64,000 nt of DNA from Micavibrio sp. (GTDB lineage: Bacteria > Pseudomonadota > Alphaproteobacteria > Micavibrionales > Micavibrionaceae). Below, piece by piece: positions 27,446 through 36,431 of this stretch. The translations under genes were made by a program, and so were the position numbers. Location: contig JAPJQV010000008.1 in the NCBI GenBank assembly GCA_030824965.1, positions 1 through 64,000 of the forward strand. Reading direction: 5' to 3'. The notes under the pieces were generated by a model that was not told where the DNA came from, searched no databases, and saw nothing but the letters and a program-made list of their open reading frames with translations. Position 1 is the first letter of the stretch, and each line of letters begins with the position of its first letter.

Positions 27446-28483
27446 TTATCCGGCCTTGTCGGTCTTTATAACCAGAACTTTTTCACCTGAAACGGGGTTT
27501 TTATAAAGTTGCCCTACAGGACGTAGACTTTTCGTCTCATACCGTGAAAGGATTTCACCAACCGCATGCTCAAAACTGCCTTTTTCATTATATGTCTGGG
27601 GAAGTGCGAAATTGTTGCTGCTTTGCCAGACCAAAGTTGCCCCTTCACTTTCGGCCCATGCATGCAATACCGCCTGCAAAGACGCTCCACTTGTCCCAAA
27701 CCACGATTTGTTGTCTGGAGCATCGGATAAAGGTTCGGCGACTTGCGCATCGTCAGCCAAAGCAGCGATTGATGCCGTCATTTCAGGCATATCGTCCTCG
27801 AATTTCATTTTTAAGGTGCCTGAATCCTGCGCCATTAGTTTTGTAACCGCTTCGTTAAATTTCCCCACATAGGAAAATTCTTTTGAAATCTTGGGAGATT
27901 CGGCCGCGGTCCAAATGAAATCAGTTTGCTCACGATCCGCCCATCTGGCGAGGACATCTTTTAAAAGCTCACCCTGACGCGCGCGCCATGTGTCAATTCG
28001 TTCTGCCGGAACTGGAATTGTCGGTACGGGGGGCGGGACAGGCTTGCCTTCGACAATCAGGGCTGGCTTGCTTTCCAGTGGCACAGGTTCGGGCATGGCT
28101 TTAAGTTCTTGCGCCGGCGGCAACGGAACATTTTGAATTTCTTTTTTCTCAAGACTCACGGGCGGCGGACCATCGATGATTTCCAGAGATTTTTTCTTGG
28201 TTACAATAATCGGGGCAGACGGTTTTTGATCCGTCATTTCAAAATAATCATCTCCCATTTTATATTTTTTCTTAATATCTTCCGGCACATAGCGGTCATT
28301 CATAATTTCAAGCGATGGCTTGATCATCGGCTTAACGCGGCGCGGGGCTTTTGAAACAGGTGCAGGAGAGGAAATAGCAGGCTGATCGGACGTCACTTTG
28401 CCGGTAATGTCCTTTAGACTGAAACCGGCTTCGGCCGAAGCGGGAATAAGCAGTAACGCAAGAGTAGCAAAAATCTTCTTCAT
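27446..28483 (-). CDS. Exported protein with two TcpQ-like domains
   Basis: 345 aa with a signal peptide (MKKIFATLALLLIPASAEA). A proline-rich linker (about 40-160) leads to two similar domains, about 163-235 (WRARQGELLKDVLARWADRE, FIWTAA, FSYVGKFNEAV) and 255-335 (SLQAVLHAWAESEGATLVW, then SFEHAVGEIL). This resembles the TcpQ / PilL C-terminal domain of pilus and secretion-channel accessory proteins, which also resembles secretin N-terminal folds. No pilus gene is adjacent. It lies between prfB and the coiled-coil gene on the same strand, with 100 bp to the latter. Assignment is by pattern only. Confidence 0.65.
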   Translation of the reverse strand: MKKIFATLALLLIPASAEAGFSLKDITGKVTSDQPAISSPAPVSKAPRRVKPMIKPSLEIMNDRYVPEDIKKKYKMGDDYFEMTDQKPSAPIIVTKKKSLEIIDGPPPVSLEKKEIQNVPLPPAQELKAMPEPVPLESKPALIVEGKPVPPPVPTIPVPAERIDTWRARQGELLKDVLARWADREQTDFIWTAAESPKISKEFSYVGKFNEAVTKLMAQDSGTLKMKFEDDMPEMTASIAALADDAQVAEPLSDAPDNKSWFGTSGASLQAVLHAWAESEGATLVWQSSNNFALPQTYNEKGSFEHAVGEILSRYETKSLRPVGQLYKNPVSGEKVLVIKTDKAG

Positions 28484-28494
28484 CTCATTATTCC

Positions 28495-29614
28495 TTAATC
28501 TATATCCGAAACATCTCCAGCAACTTTTTGCGCCAATGAAGCGTGGAGATAATCATCGAGGTCGCCATCGAGAACTTTATCGGAATCCGTACGCTCCACT
28601 CCCGTGCGTAAATCTTTTATCATTTGATATGGCTGAAGGACGTAGGAACGTATCTGGTGCCCCCAACCGATATCACTTTTATTATCGTATTGACTGTTGC
28701 TGGCGGCTTCACGCTTCCTCATTTCAAGATCGTATAGCTTGGCGCGTAACATATTCATCGCGGCTGCGCGGTTTTTATGTTGCGAGCGGTCATTCTGGCA
28801 TGCGACGATAATATTCGTGGGAATATGGGTAATACGCACGGCTGAGTCCGTCCGGTTAACGTGCTGCCCACCTGCGCCACTCGCGCGATATGTATCTATC
28901 TTAAGGTCTTTATCCAGAATTTCGATATTGATAGTTTCATCGATCACGGGCGTAACCGTGACGGACGCAAAACTCGTGTGTCGACGCGCATTTGAATCGA
29001 ATGGTGAAATACGAACGAGGCGATGGACGCCGGTTTCGCTTTTCAGCCAGCCATAGGCCTGATGCCCGCTGATCTGCAAAGTCGCTGATTTAATGCCCGC
29101 TTCTTCGCCGTCATGACGGTCAAGAACTTCGACTTTATATCCGTGCTGATCGGCCCAGCGGCTATACATGCGCAAGATGATACCGGCCCAATCCGCCGCT
29201 TCCGTTCCGCCTGCTCCTGAATTGACTTCTAAAAACGCATCCTTGTCGTCGGCTTCACCGGAAAGTAGCGATTGCAATTGCATCTTCGCTGCTTCCTTTT
29301 GAAGTCCGGCTAAAGAATTCTCTGCTTCCTTAACAATATCAGGCTCGTTCTCAAGCTCCCCGAGCTCAATCAGTCCGAGCGCATCGGATAGTTCATTTTC
29401 AACCTTGCGGACAGAAGCGATATTTTGCTCGAGTTTGTTTTTCTCGCGCATCAGCCCTTGGGCTTTTTCGGGATTGTTCCAGAGATTAGGATCTTCGGAG
29501 AGAGCGTTCAGCTCTTCAAGGCGCAGAAGGGAATTTTCCCAGTCAAAGATGCCTCCGTAAAAGGCTTACGGCGTATTCGATTTCTTTGACAACGGATTCC
29601 AATTCTGCGCGCAT
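28495..29614 (-). CDS. prfB: Peptide chain release factor 2 (programmed +1 frameshift)
   Basis: Recognises UGA and UAA and triggers peptide release. The ATG at 29614 opens 23 codons that end at an in-frame TGA (29545-29543); skipping one base (29545) continues in the frame read from 29544 to the stop at 28495, giving 372 aa. Seen in the product: the stop-codon SPF tripeptide ([11 protein letters not shown]), the GGQ motif ([11 protein letters not shown]) and [14 protein letters not shown]. The site CTT TGA C with an upstream CGGAGG is the classic autoregulatory arrangement: low RF2 increases frameshifting. It should not be called a pseudogene. Confidence 0.95.
29542..29557 (-). promoter_or_regulatory. 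prfB programmed frameshift signal
   Basis: On the minus strand CGGAGG (29557-29552) is followed by CAT and then CTTTGAC (29548-29542): an internal Shine-Dalgarno-like sequence and a slippery CUU UGA C, matching the E. coli layout (AGGGGG TAT CTT TGA C). Confidence 0.93.
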
Positions 29615-29639
29615 GACGATCTCTATTTAAAACTGCTTA

Positions 29640-30224
29640 TTAAGCAGCCTGTTCCATCTGCTCTTCTTCAGCCATCAGGGATAGCTTGAAGTTGATCAAG
29701 GTTTCAACCAGTTCTTTCAGGTTTTCCGGTGTTGTTTGCGCCGTGATCAGGCTTTCTGAGATAACAGGTGTATTATCCGACCACGCCGCGCCTGCCGCAA
29801 CAGCTGCTTCCTTACAAGCCTCCGGTCCTGTTACGAGATAGCCACTGACCAGCCCAGTCATCGACAGAAGATTGACCGCGTCTCCAGTGGCCATGATAGG
29901 CTTGTGCGCAGCCATGAAACCGCCGATGAAGCGGCGTGTATGCGCAGTCAGTTTCAACTTATCAAGTGAACGTTGTCCGCCCGGGATAACGAGGATATCG
30001 AAATCAGCCGCCAGAGCGTCGGAAAGCTGGCAATCCACTGCGAAATAGTGGCCCCAGCCATTTCCCTGCCAGCCATTTGCAAGACCGTTTTCAACGCTGA
30101 TTATTTTCGGGTAAGCGCCGGCTTCCATCATGCCGCGCTGGAATGTCGTCATTTCGTTTTCGTTGAATCCGTTGGCGACGAGGATTGCCGCTTTCATGCC
30201 TGCAAGTGGTTTCTGCATGCTCAT
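29640..30224 (-). CDS. DJ-1/PfpI-like protein lacking the nucleophilic cysteine
   Basis: 194 aa of the glutamine-amidotransferase-like DJ-1/PfpI superfamily. The acidic residue near the active site is present (E24 in FNENEMTTF), and strands VAILVANGF-like and DILVIPGGQRS fit the fold. At the nucleophile elbow, where family members have A-x-C-H-G, this protein reads PIMATGDAVN: Gly114 replaces the cysteine and Asp115 the histidine. Protease, deglycase or hydratase activity is therefore unlikely; a structural or binding role is possible. It may share a transcript with prfB, 25 bp downstream. Confidence 0.8.
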   Translation of the reverse strand: MSMQKPLAGMKAAILVANGFNENEMTTFQRGMMEAGAYPKIISVENGLANGWQGNGWGHYFAVDCQLSDALAADFDILVIPGGQRSLDKLKLTAHTRRFIGGFMAAHKPIMATGDAVNLLSMTGLVSGYLVTGPEACKEAAVAAGAAWSDNTPVISESLITAQTTPENLKELVETLINFKLSLMAEEEQMEQAA

Positions 30225-30692
30225 TTTCTCTCCTTTTGAGGTTATTGTTTTTTTGTTTTCATTGCGTCTTGAATGAAGCGCCCGCTGATGTTTCCGCCGT
30301 TATTTATGAAAAGCATAGCGCGGGGTGGGGCGAATATTGTTCAATGCAGGTTTAAAGTCAAGAAAATAAGAAGCTAATATATCAGTTATGCAACTAAATC
30401 ATAAGGATAATCACGGTTTAAGCTTGTATTTCCATTCCGTGAGTTACATGCCTAGGTACCTCTTTGAATTTTTTTGATTAGAATTCAAAAAATATATTAC
30501 TTGCAACCTATCAACTATCTACAATATAATAGTTATTGGAAGATAATATATTGCATTGCAAGGACTTAGGCTTGATAAGCTAATGCAATCTTAATATTGA
30601 GCGGCATTTAGTTAAAATGCAATATATTTTCCATAACCAAATATTTACGCCTTTTAGCTACTCTAGGGAGATGATTCTTAGAGGAAGCTGTT
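30225..30692. other. AT-rich intergenic region between divergent genes
   Basis: 468 bases between the divergent PfpI-like gene and the gene at 30693. It holds the inverted repeat at 30532-30637 and several TGCAAT half-sites. No coding potential was seen. Confidence 0.6.
30532..30637. repeat. Long imperfect inverted repeat
   Basis: Left arm 30532-30557 and right arm 30616-30637 share ATATATTGCATT exactly and GTTAT-GGAA outside it, with a 58-base centre. It includes the perfect palindrome TTGCATTGCAA (30550-30560). It may be an operator cluster, a structured leader RNA or a remnant of a small element. Confidence 0.5.
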
Positions 30693-31658
30693 TTGTCATT
30701 ATCTGATTTAAATGCCATACAATTGAATGCCGACGACCGCTTGGATGAAAATTCACCGCTCAAGCTTGTGCGAAATCCAACTGATTCTACGGCTCCCTCT
30801 TCTCCTGAATTAAAACTCGTTTCAAATATCGACGAAGAAAAACAAGAAGCTCTCGAATTTGAAAAAGCCGGTGGTGTTTCCGCCCTGCTGACGCAGGCTT
30901 TTTACGGTAACATCACAGCAGGACATGTGCCTGAATGGATTAAGGAAGCTATTGAGGCGCAAGCCAACCGTCTTCAACAAACGCCGGACGGCGGTTTTTC
31001 AAAAGGCATGGGTGGCTCACTAGGTAAAAAGACAAAAGAAGAGGAAGCGGAAGAAAATAGCCAGAAAGCTGCGGAATGGTTCGAAGATCATATGGATCGC
31101 GTTGAGCAGGAGCAAAAAAAGCTTGAGGAATGGCGAGCCAAATCCATTGATGTCGGTAATGGCGTCAAAATGACAGGCGAAGAGATTGAAACCGTTTTAG
31201 AGCTTCTCGGCACAAGGGAAGGTAAACAAAAATTTCTAGATGCGTTCAAAAAGAAAACCGGGGCGAATGACGACAAGGCGAATAAAGCGTTTAATGATTA
31301 TGAACGCTATTTACAGCTATTGAAAGCCCGTGAGATAGGCAGGGATTTATCTACTGAGGATCAGAAATTTTTAAAAGACTTTCCAAAAACAGAGGATGGG
31401 AAACATACTATTCAATTAGGAGAAAGACTATCTAAATATAGCACAGAACTTTCTCAACAGTCAGACAACGTATCTAAGGTTGCCGCGATAACACCTGTAT
31501 CTTATTCAAGGGAAGCGGGGCCTACTATCACACCAAAATTTAATGAGAACGCTACTGCAAATATAAATTCTTCAGAAATAAAAATTCTGGCTGAACTTAA
31601 GCAGGATAATATCCCGGCATCAAAACCATCGGAATCTTTGGGAATTGATTTTGGCTAA
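30693..31658 (+). CDS. Hypothetical charged cytoplasmic protein (321 aa)
   Basis: No family recognised. The start is a TTG, supported by AGAGGA eight bases upstream and by the absence of a nearby ATG in frame. No signal peptide or membrane segment. Rich in Glu, Lys and Asn; a strongly charged helical stretch (about 108-150, many Glu and Lys) suggests a coiled coil, and the C-terminal 80 residues look disordered. Codon use is somewhat more AT-rich than in housekeeping neighbours. It could be a secreted effector or a scaffold protein, but nothing proves either. It converges on the gene ending at 31661 with only 2 bases between. Confidence 0.65.
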   Translation: MSLSDLNAIQLNADDRLDENSPLKLVRNPTDSTAPSSPELKLVSNIDEEKQEALEFEKAGGVSALLTQAFYGNITAGHVPEWIKEAIEAQANRLQQTPDGGFSKGMGGSLGKKTKEEEAEENSQKAAEWFEDHMDRVEQEQKKLEEWRAKSIDVGNGVKMTGEEIETVLELLGTREGKQKFLDAFKKKTGANDDKANKAFNDYERYLQLLKAREIGRDLSTEDQKFLKDFPKTEDGKHTIQLGERLSKYSTELSQQSDNVSKVAAITPVSYSREAGPTITPKFNENATANINSSEIKILAELKQDNIPASKPSESLGIDFG

Positions 31659-31660
31659 TC

Positions 31661-32263
31661 TTATTTTGGAGAAAAAGCCGCAGTTTGAACAGGACGGTCC
31701 AAAATAGCCAAAGCTTCTTTAGAATATTTAAGTTCAACGAAGCCAGCTTGAGCTGTAACTTTTGGCGTATTGCCCGAAAACAACATAATGCCATCACTTT
31801 GAGAATAATTTCCGCCGACAGTCATGATAGTATTTGTTAATTGACCTTGTTCGTTATGTACATTTCCTTGTAAGTAAACACTTTCGCCATTTTTTTGGCC
31901 GGCCTTTAAAGCCTCTGTAAGAACCTGGCCCCTGAAGGCAGAGGGAGACATTGCTTTTCTGGCATCGTAAAGTCTTACATCACTTAATTTCATCACGACA
32001 CAAAATGAAGTAGAAGCTTCAGAAGAAGGTCGATTTCCTTCAACTAGATACCCTTGTCCGTTAGAATTTGCAGTAAATAATTGAGCTGGATGGCCTGCTG
32101 CCAGTCTATCAGCTTTTAGCAAAGGTTTTTGAGCTTCAGTCTTCATGGCAGTTGATATCTCAGCAGGCGTATAGCCGCACTTTAATTCCAAAGCTTCAGC
32201 CTGAGTTGCAGAAAAAACCGCAGCAAGGCCTGCTGCAAATGCCATTGTTTTTGAAAGTGCCAT
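31661..32263 (-). CDS. Exported hypothetical protein (200 aa)
   Basis: Signal peptide in residues 1-24 (MALSKTMAFAAGLAAVFSAT, cleavage near AEA). The mature protein has two cysteines (LKCGYT and SFCVVMKL), consistent with a periplasmic disulfide, and a beta-rich pattern. No family recognised. Monocistronic, with 104 bases of upstream sequence before the methyltransferase gene. Confidence 0.65.
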   Translation of the reverse strand: MALSKTMAFAAGLAAVFSATQAEALELKCGYTPAEISTAMKTEAQKPLLKADRLAAGHPAQLFTANSNGQGYLVEGNRPSSEASTSFCVVMKLSDVRLYDARKAMSPSAFRGQVLTEALKAGQKNGESVYLQGNVHNEQGQLTNTIMTVGGNYSQSDGIMLFSGNTPKVTAQAGFVELKYSKEALAILDRPVQTAAFSPK

Positions 32264-32367
32264 CTCAATCCCCGAGAAGAATAAATTAAATGTGCTTTAC
32301 ACAGTGCCGTTTGTCCGACACACCCCTAATTTAATGAATTGTTAACTGTTATACACAAATTCCAAAC

Positions 32368-32946
32368 TTAACGCAAATATTCGATACGCCCTGGGTTAGA
32401 TTTTATTTGATAAACATAAATCGGAATCTTCATGAATACATCTGTATGCATGATTTTTAAAGGTTCCCAGTCCGGAATAGCAAAAGCGTTCGATATTATA
32501 AGGCTTCCGGACTTTAATTTCGCCAGTTGAGGCTTAAGTTTTTCCATGTGCCACGGCGATAAATAGCAAATAACCGCATCAAAACCGCTTAAATCATCCT
32601 CAAAAAAGCTTTTTCTGACAATTTTTATATCCTTAAATGACAAAATCGCCCGTATTTTAGAGAAAATCCACGGAAATAGTGAAATTTCATAGCCGATAAC
32701 GCTGGATTCCGAAAAATTTTTAGCCAAAACAAGATTAATTCCACCCCACCCGCAGCCTAATTCAGCAAACTTATACGGTTTAGCCGTATCAAGCCGCGTT
32801 TTAAGTTCTTGGATAATGGCTTTACGGACCCACGGCAATGTCGGGGCCGGTGAAATCCGCGCCCGCCTTTCATAAAACATCGATGTCAGGCACACGATCA
32901 GGAAAGATACGAGTATTAAGCCCGATACGATTTCAATTCCGGTCAT
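32368..32946 (-). CDS. Membrane-anchored class I SAM methyltransferase-like protein
   Basis: 192 aa. An N-terminal membrane segment (about 4-24) is followed by a Rossmann methyltransferase core: motif I FAELGCGWGGINLVLA (about 60-75), motif II VIGYEIS, and DAVICYLSPWHMEKL at the motif IV position. The substrate is unknown; the anchor suggests a lipid, quinone or membrane protein substrate. Divergent from the OmpA gene. Confidence 0.72.
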   Translation of the reverse strand: MTGIEIVSGLILVSFLIVCLTSMFYERRARISPAPTLPWVRKAIIQELKTRLDTAKPYKFAELGCGWGGINLVLAKNFSESSVIGYEISLFPWIFSKIRAILSFKDIKIVRKSFFEDDLSGFDAVICYLSPWHMEKLKPQLAKLKSGSLIISNAFAIPDWEPLKIMHTDVFMKIPIYVYQIKSNPGRIEYLR

Positions 32947-33078
32947 CTATTCTATGGTAAGGCTTTGTGAATAGTTCAGCTCACCCCTTGCAAACTTACT
33001 TTACAAAATTTATCTCTGCATTATAACCCTTTGATCTGTATATATTTCGAAGAAAAACAATTTTAGGAGCGGTTCTCG

Positions 33079-33966
33079 ATGAAAATGGTTCGTGGTCTCA
33101 TGCTGGTAGCAGTAGCGCTTTCGCTCTCTGCCTGTGGATTCAAAAGCAAATCCGAAGTTGGCGCATTGAATGAAGCGCAAGCGGTCGGTTCTCCCTTCAC
33201 TCAATCCCTGACGACGGAATACCGTAATTTTTCCAATGATCTTCAGAATAATAAAATGGATTATGCAGACGCGCTTCATTTTGCCCGTAAAGGCCTGGCT
33301 GCAGCTGCCGGTGAAGTCGTATTGCCCGAGCCGATCTCCGATTGGAATCTCAAGCCTAACCATATTGATGAATTGTCTCCTGCCCGCGCCGGCCTGATTG
33401 CCGCTCTTGATCGCGGTGGCCGCGAACAGCAACCGCAAATCGCCGCTATCGCACAAGCCCGTTTCGATTGCTGGATTGAGCGTCAGGAAGCGGATTGGGG
33501 AGCAACGAATATTCCATGTAAAAACCAATTCATGGATGCTTTGAACAAGCTAGGCGGTGTTCCTGCCGTTCCTCCGGAAAGCGTGATGCCGCCGATCGGC
33601 GCACAAGCTCCAACCGGCCCGCTTTCCGTTGAAGACGCAAAATATCTGGTCTTCTTCGACTTCGATAAATCGACAATTGATGCTTCCGGTCAAAGCGTTG
33701 TCGAAGCGATTGCCGCCGAAGCCGCAAAACAAAATCTTTCTGCCGTTAACATCGTCGGACACGCCGATAAATCCGGTAGCGAGAAATACAACCAGCGTCT
33801 CGGTCTGAAACGCGCAAATGCTGTCCGTGAAGCGTTACAGGCCCGCGGCGTCAATGCCCGTCTTTTGAGAGTTGAATCCATGGGCGAAAGCGCCCCGATG
33901 GTTCCGACACCGGATGGCGTACGCGAACCGGGCAACCGCCGCGCGGAAATTACTTTCAGCAAGTAA
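33079..33966 (+). CDS. OmpA-family outer-membrane lipoprotein
   Basis: 295 aa. Lipoprotein signal with lipobox LSAC (C19 lipidated). The C-terminal OmpA/Pal domain (about 190-295) has FFDFDKSTIDASG, VGHADKSGSEKYNQRLGLKRA and NRRAEITF, residues that bind diaminopimelate in peptidoglycan. The N-terminal part is unique and helical. It probably ties the outer membrane to the cell wall. An AGGAGC ribosome binding site precedes the ATG, and a strong terminator follows. Confidence 0.9.
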   Translation: MKMVRGLMLVAVALSLSACGFKSKSEVGALNEAQAVGSPFTQSLTTEYRNFSNDLQNNKMDYADALHFARKGLAAAAGEVVLPEPISDWNLKPNHIDELSPARAGLIAALDRGGREQQPQIAAIAQARFDCWIERQEADWGATNIPCKNQFMDALNKLGGVPAVPPESVMPPIGAQAPTGPLSVEDAKYLVFFDFDKSTIDASGQSVVEAIAAEAAKQNLSAVNIVGHADKSGSEKYNQRLGLKRANAVREALQARGVNARLLRVESMGESAPMVPTPDGVREPGNRRAEITFSK

Positions 33967-33980
33967 TTCGATACAAACAC

Positions 33981-34011
33981 AAAAAAGCCGGATCTCTGAT
34001 CCGGCTTTTTT
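33981..34011. terminator. Bidirectional intrinsic terminator
   Basis: 14-bp perfect stem AAAAAAGCCGGATC / GATCCGGCTTTTTT with loop TCT, between the convergent ompA-like gene and hslO. Confidence 0.9.
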
Positions 34012-34022
34012 ATTTGCGGTAT

Positions 34023-34973
34023 CTATATTTCGTCGGGTTTAAAATCAAAATGCCGGTTGCAGAATTCACATGTCATCGTGATCTTCCCATCGACAGCCGC
34101 ATCTCTTTTCTCGTCACCCGATAGACTGCTCAAAATATTCTGCAGCTTTTCCGGCGTGCACCGGCAACCTTTAGTCAGTTTTTCTTCCGGAAATACCCGA
34201 ACGCCTTCTTCATGGAAAAGGCGGAATAGCAACGTGTCATCTGACAAGCGCGGATCGAGCAGTTCTTCTTCCTTGCACGTCTCAAGAAGAATGGACGCGC
34301 GCAGCCAATTCTCTGCAACCGGTTTCGCATCCTGCGGAATCTTTTCGTGATCCGGCATGTGCTGAAGCATGATCGCCCCTGCCCGCCAGTTGCCGTTCTC
34401 ATCGCGCCGTGTCGCCAGATTAATGGCGGTATTGATCTGCTCGCTTTGCGCAAAATAATGCTGAATGCTGCTTTTTAAGGAATCGCCCTGTAATTCAACA
34501 ATGCCTTGGTACCGCTCGGCATATTCCCCCTGATCCACTGTGAAAGCCAGATAGCCATCGCCCATCAATTCTTTGACCGTATAGTGATCCTTGACGGGCA
34601 AACGTTCAAATGCTTCGGGATCGTATCCTGCCGTGCCACGTACTTCGTTTTTCGACGTCATATCCGACACGACGCGTCTGACGATTCCATCGCCTTGAGC
34701 CTGAAGAATAAACACGCCCTCATATTTCAGCATCGAGCCAAGTAAAAGAGAAAGCGTTACAGCTTCTGCCAGCAAAGCTTCGACCGCAGGCGGAAACTCG
34801 TGGGGCTTGATGATATCGTTTAATACTTTTCCTACACGGATAATACGTCCGCGCAGATTGGCATTCTCAAGATGAAAAGTCTGGATGTGGCTGTCATCCG
34901 GCAAAGGAAAAGCGACGACTGCCGGTTCTTCTGCTTTTGTAGGCTCGAATTCGTTATCAGGATTATCTGGCAT
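34023..34973 (-). CDS. hslO: Redox-regulated chaperone Hsp33
   Basis: Holdase activated by oxidative unfolding. 316 aa. The zinc-binding redox switch is complete: C270 and C272 (KGCRCTP) and C302 and C305 (TCEFCNRHF). The core domain starts near residue 30. It begins at the stop of an ABC-2 permease gene (TAATG overlap), so the two are coupled, an unusual pairing. Confidence 0.94.
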   Translation of the reverse strand: MPDNPDNEFEPTKAEEPAVVAFPLPDDSHIQTFHLENANLRGRIIRVGKVLNDIIKPHEFPPAVEALLAEAVTLSLLLGSMLKYEGVFILQAQGDGIVRRVVSDMTSKNEVRGTAGYDPEAFERLPVKDHYTVKELMGDGYLAFTVDQGEYAERYQGIVELQGDSLKSSIQHYFAQSEQINTAINLATRRDENGNWRAGAIMLQHMPDHEKIPQDAKPVAENWLRASILLETCKEEELLDPRLSDDTLLFRLFHEEGVRVFPEEKLTKGCRCTPEKLQNILSSLSGDEKRDAAVDGKITMTCEFCNRHFDFKPDEI

Positions 34974-35776
34974 TATGATTTTGTTTTATATCCGGTTTTG
35001 AGCATCCACCAGGCAAGCCCGAGCAGAATAACATTGCTGAGAGTTAAAATAGCCAGCCCCATTGATAAGCTCGCTTCAGGCGTTCCGATAAACCCCGCCC
35101 TGAAACCGTCGATAATGTAGAAAAAAGGGTTGTAGAGAGCGATCTTCTGCCAGAACAACGGCAAGGCGGTCAGCGCATAAAACGTACCGGACAAGAAAGT
35201 CAGGGGCGTTACGATGAAATTGGTTATTGAGGCTAAATGATCGAATTTTTCCGCCCATAATCCGCCGACAATGCCAAGCGCGCCCATCATCATGTTCCCT
35301 AAAATAGCGTAACTGATAACAAGTTCAGGTCTTTCCATTGGCAGACCTAAAAAGACAACCATCACGAAAATGCCTAGAAAGCCGATCAGGCAAGCTCGGA
35401 TCAAAGCGCCAATGATGTAACCTAACAAAATCTCAGTCGCCGAAAGCGGCGGCATCAATAAATCGACAATGTTGCCCTGTACCTTGGCAATAATCAGGGA
35501 AGACGAGGAATTCGAAAAAGAGTTTTGAATCATTGTCATCATCAAAAGCCCAGGTGCCAAAAACTGCATATATGGTACGCCGAAAACAATCCGCTCACCC
35601 CCTATTGAGATGGAGAATACGGTAAAAAACAGAGCCAGCGTAATGAGCGGCGCAAAAATGGTCTGGAAATAGACATTCATAAAACGTCCCACTTCCTTGT
35701 AAATTAGGGTTTTCAATCCAATCCAGTTAAAAGAGCCCATAATTCTGGGTTGGATTTGCGCGTTGAGGTCTGACAT
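34973..35776 (-). CDS. ABC-2 type transporter permease
   Basis: 267 aa, about six membrane helices, of the ABC-2 family (NodJ/YadH-like): FQTIFAPLITLALFFTVF, FLAPGLLMMTMIQNSFSNSSSS and FLSGTFYALTALPLFWQ are typical. It needs an ATPase partner, and none is adjacent on this strand. ATG at 35776 preferred over the in-frame TTG at 35782. Substrate unknown; relatives export polysaccharides, lipids or drugs. Confidence 0.88.
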   Translation of the reverse strand: MSDLNAQIQPRIMGSFNWIGLKTLIYKEVGRFMNVYFQTIFAPLITLALFFTVFSISIGGERIVFGVPYMQFLAPGLLMMTMIQNSFSNSSSSLIIAKVQGNIVDLLMPPLSATEILLGYIIGALIRACLIGFLGIFVMVVFLGLPMERPELVISYAILGNMMMGALGIVGGLWAEKFDHLASITNFIVTPLTFLSGTFYALTALPLFWQKIALYNPFFYIIDGFRAGFIGTPEASLSMGLAILTLSNVILLGLAWWMLKTGYKTKS

Positions 35777-35828
35777 AATCAATCTTTCTGTGAAGCCAAA
35801 AGGCCCGATAATCTGGAATTAGCACGAC

Positions 35829-36431
35829 ATGGACGAAGAGGCAATTAGCATATCCGACCCTTCTTTCAAGCCTTCCGCGAAGAAGCAAAAAATCCCGAAA
35901 AAAATAACTGAAACCTACCTTACAAATTCAGGCAAATTCTATCTGGAGCGGTTTCCTGCCTCTACCGAACAATTTCGCCAGGTCATGACCCGGAAAATCC
36001 GCAAATCCTGCAAGGCTCATCCCGATCAGGCATTTGAAAACTGCCTTGCTTACCTCGAAACAGTGATCGCGAAATTTCAATCTTTAGGGTTTCTGAATGA
36101 CGAAGGCTATGCCATGGGGTTAAGCCGGTCATTGAGAAATCGTGGCTGGCCACGAAACCGTATTGTGATGAGATTAAAAGAAAAAGGTATCGCTCCAGAT
36201 CTTATTGAAAGTGCAGTCCCGCTCGCAGAAGCCGGAGATAATTTACAGGACGCTATTGTCTGGATGAAGCGAAAAAAACTCGGTCCTTTCGCGAACAAGG
36301 AAAAAGAATTTGAAAAATCTCTTGCCTCACTCGCACGCGCCGGCTTTGATTATAATTCCGCATCAAAGGCATTGCAGATGGATAAAGAAGACGCGGAAGA
36401 ATTATTGAATGCGCGCCGCAGGGAATATTAG
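35829..36431 (+). CDS. recX: RecX-family regulatory protein
   Basis: 200 aa, helical. KKITETYLTNSGKFYLERFP and the tandem three-helix units (FLNDEGYAMGLSRSLRNRGW, IVMRLKEKGI) match alphaproteobacterial RecX, which modulates RecA filaments. A basic N-terminal tail precedes the first unit. recA is not in the window. The 3' end overlaps the convergent kinase gene by 30 bp. Confidence 0.85.
   Translation: MDEEAISISDPSFKPSAKKQKIPKKITETYLTNSGKFYLERFPASTEQFRQVMTRKIRKSCKAHPDQAFENCLAYLETVIAKFQSLGFLNDEGYAMGLSRSLRNRGWPRNRIVMRLKEKGIAPDLIESAVPLAEAGDNLQDAIVWMKRKKLGPFANKEKEFEKSLASLARAGFDYNSASKALQMDKEDAEELLNARRREY

Noticed and set aside
28495..29451. prfB as a truncated gene or pseudogene
   Set aside because: The missing N terminus is present in another frame and joined by a canonical CTT TGA C frameshift site.
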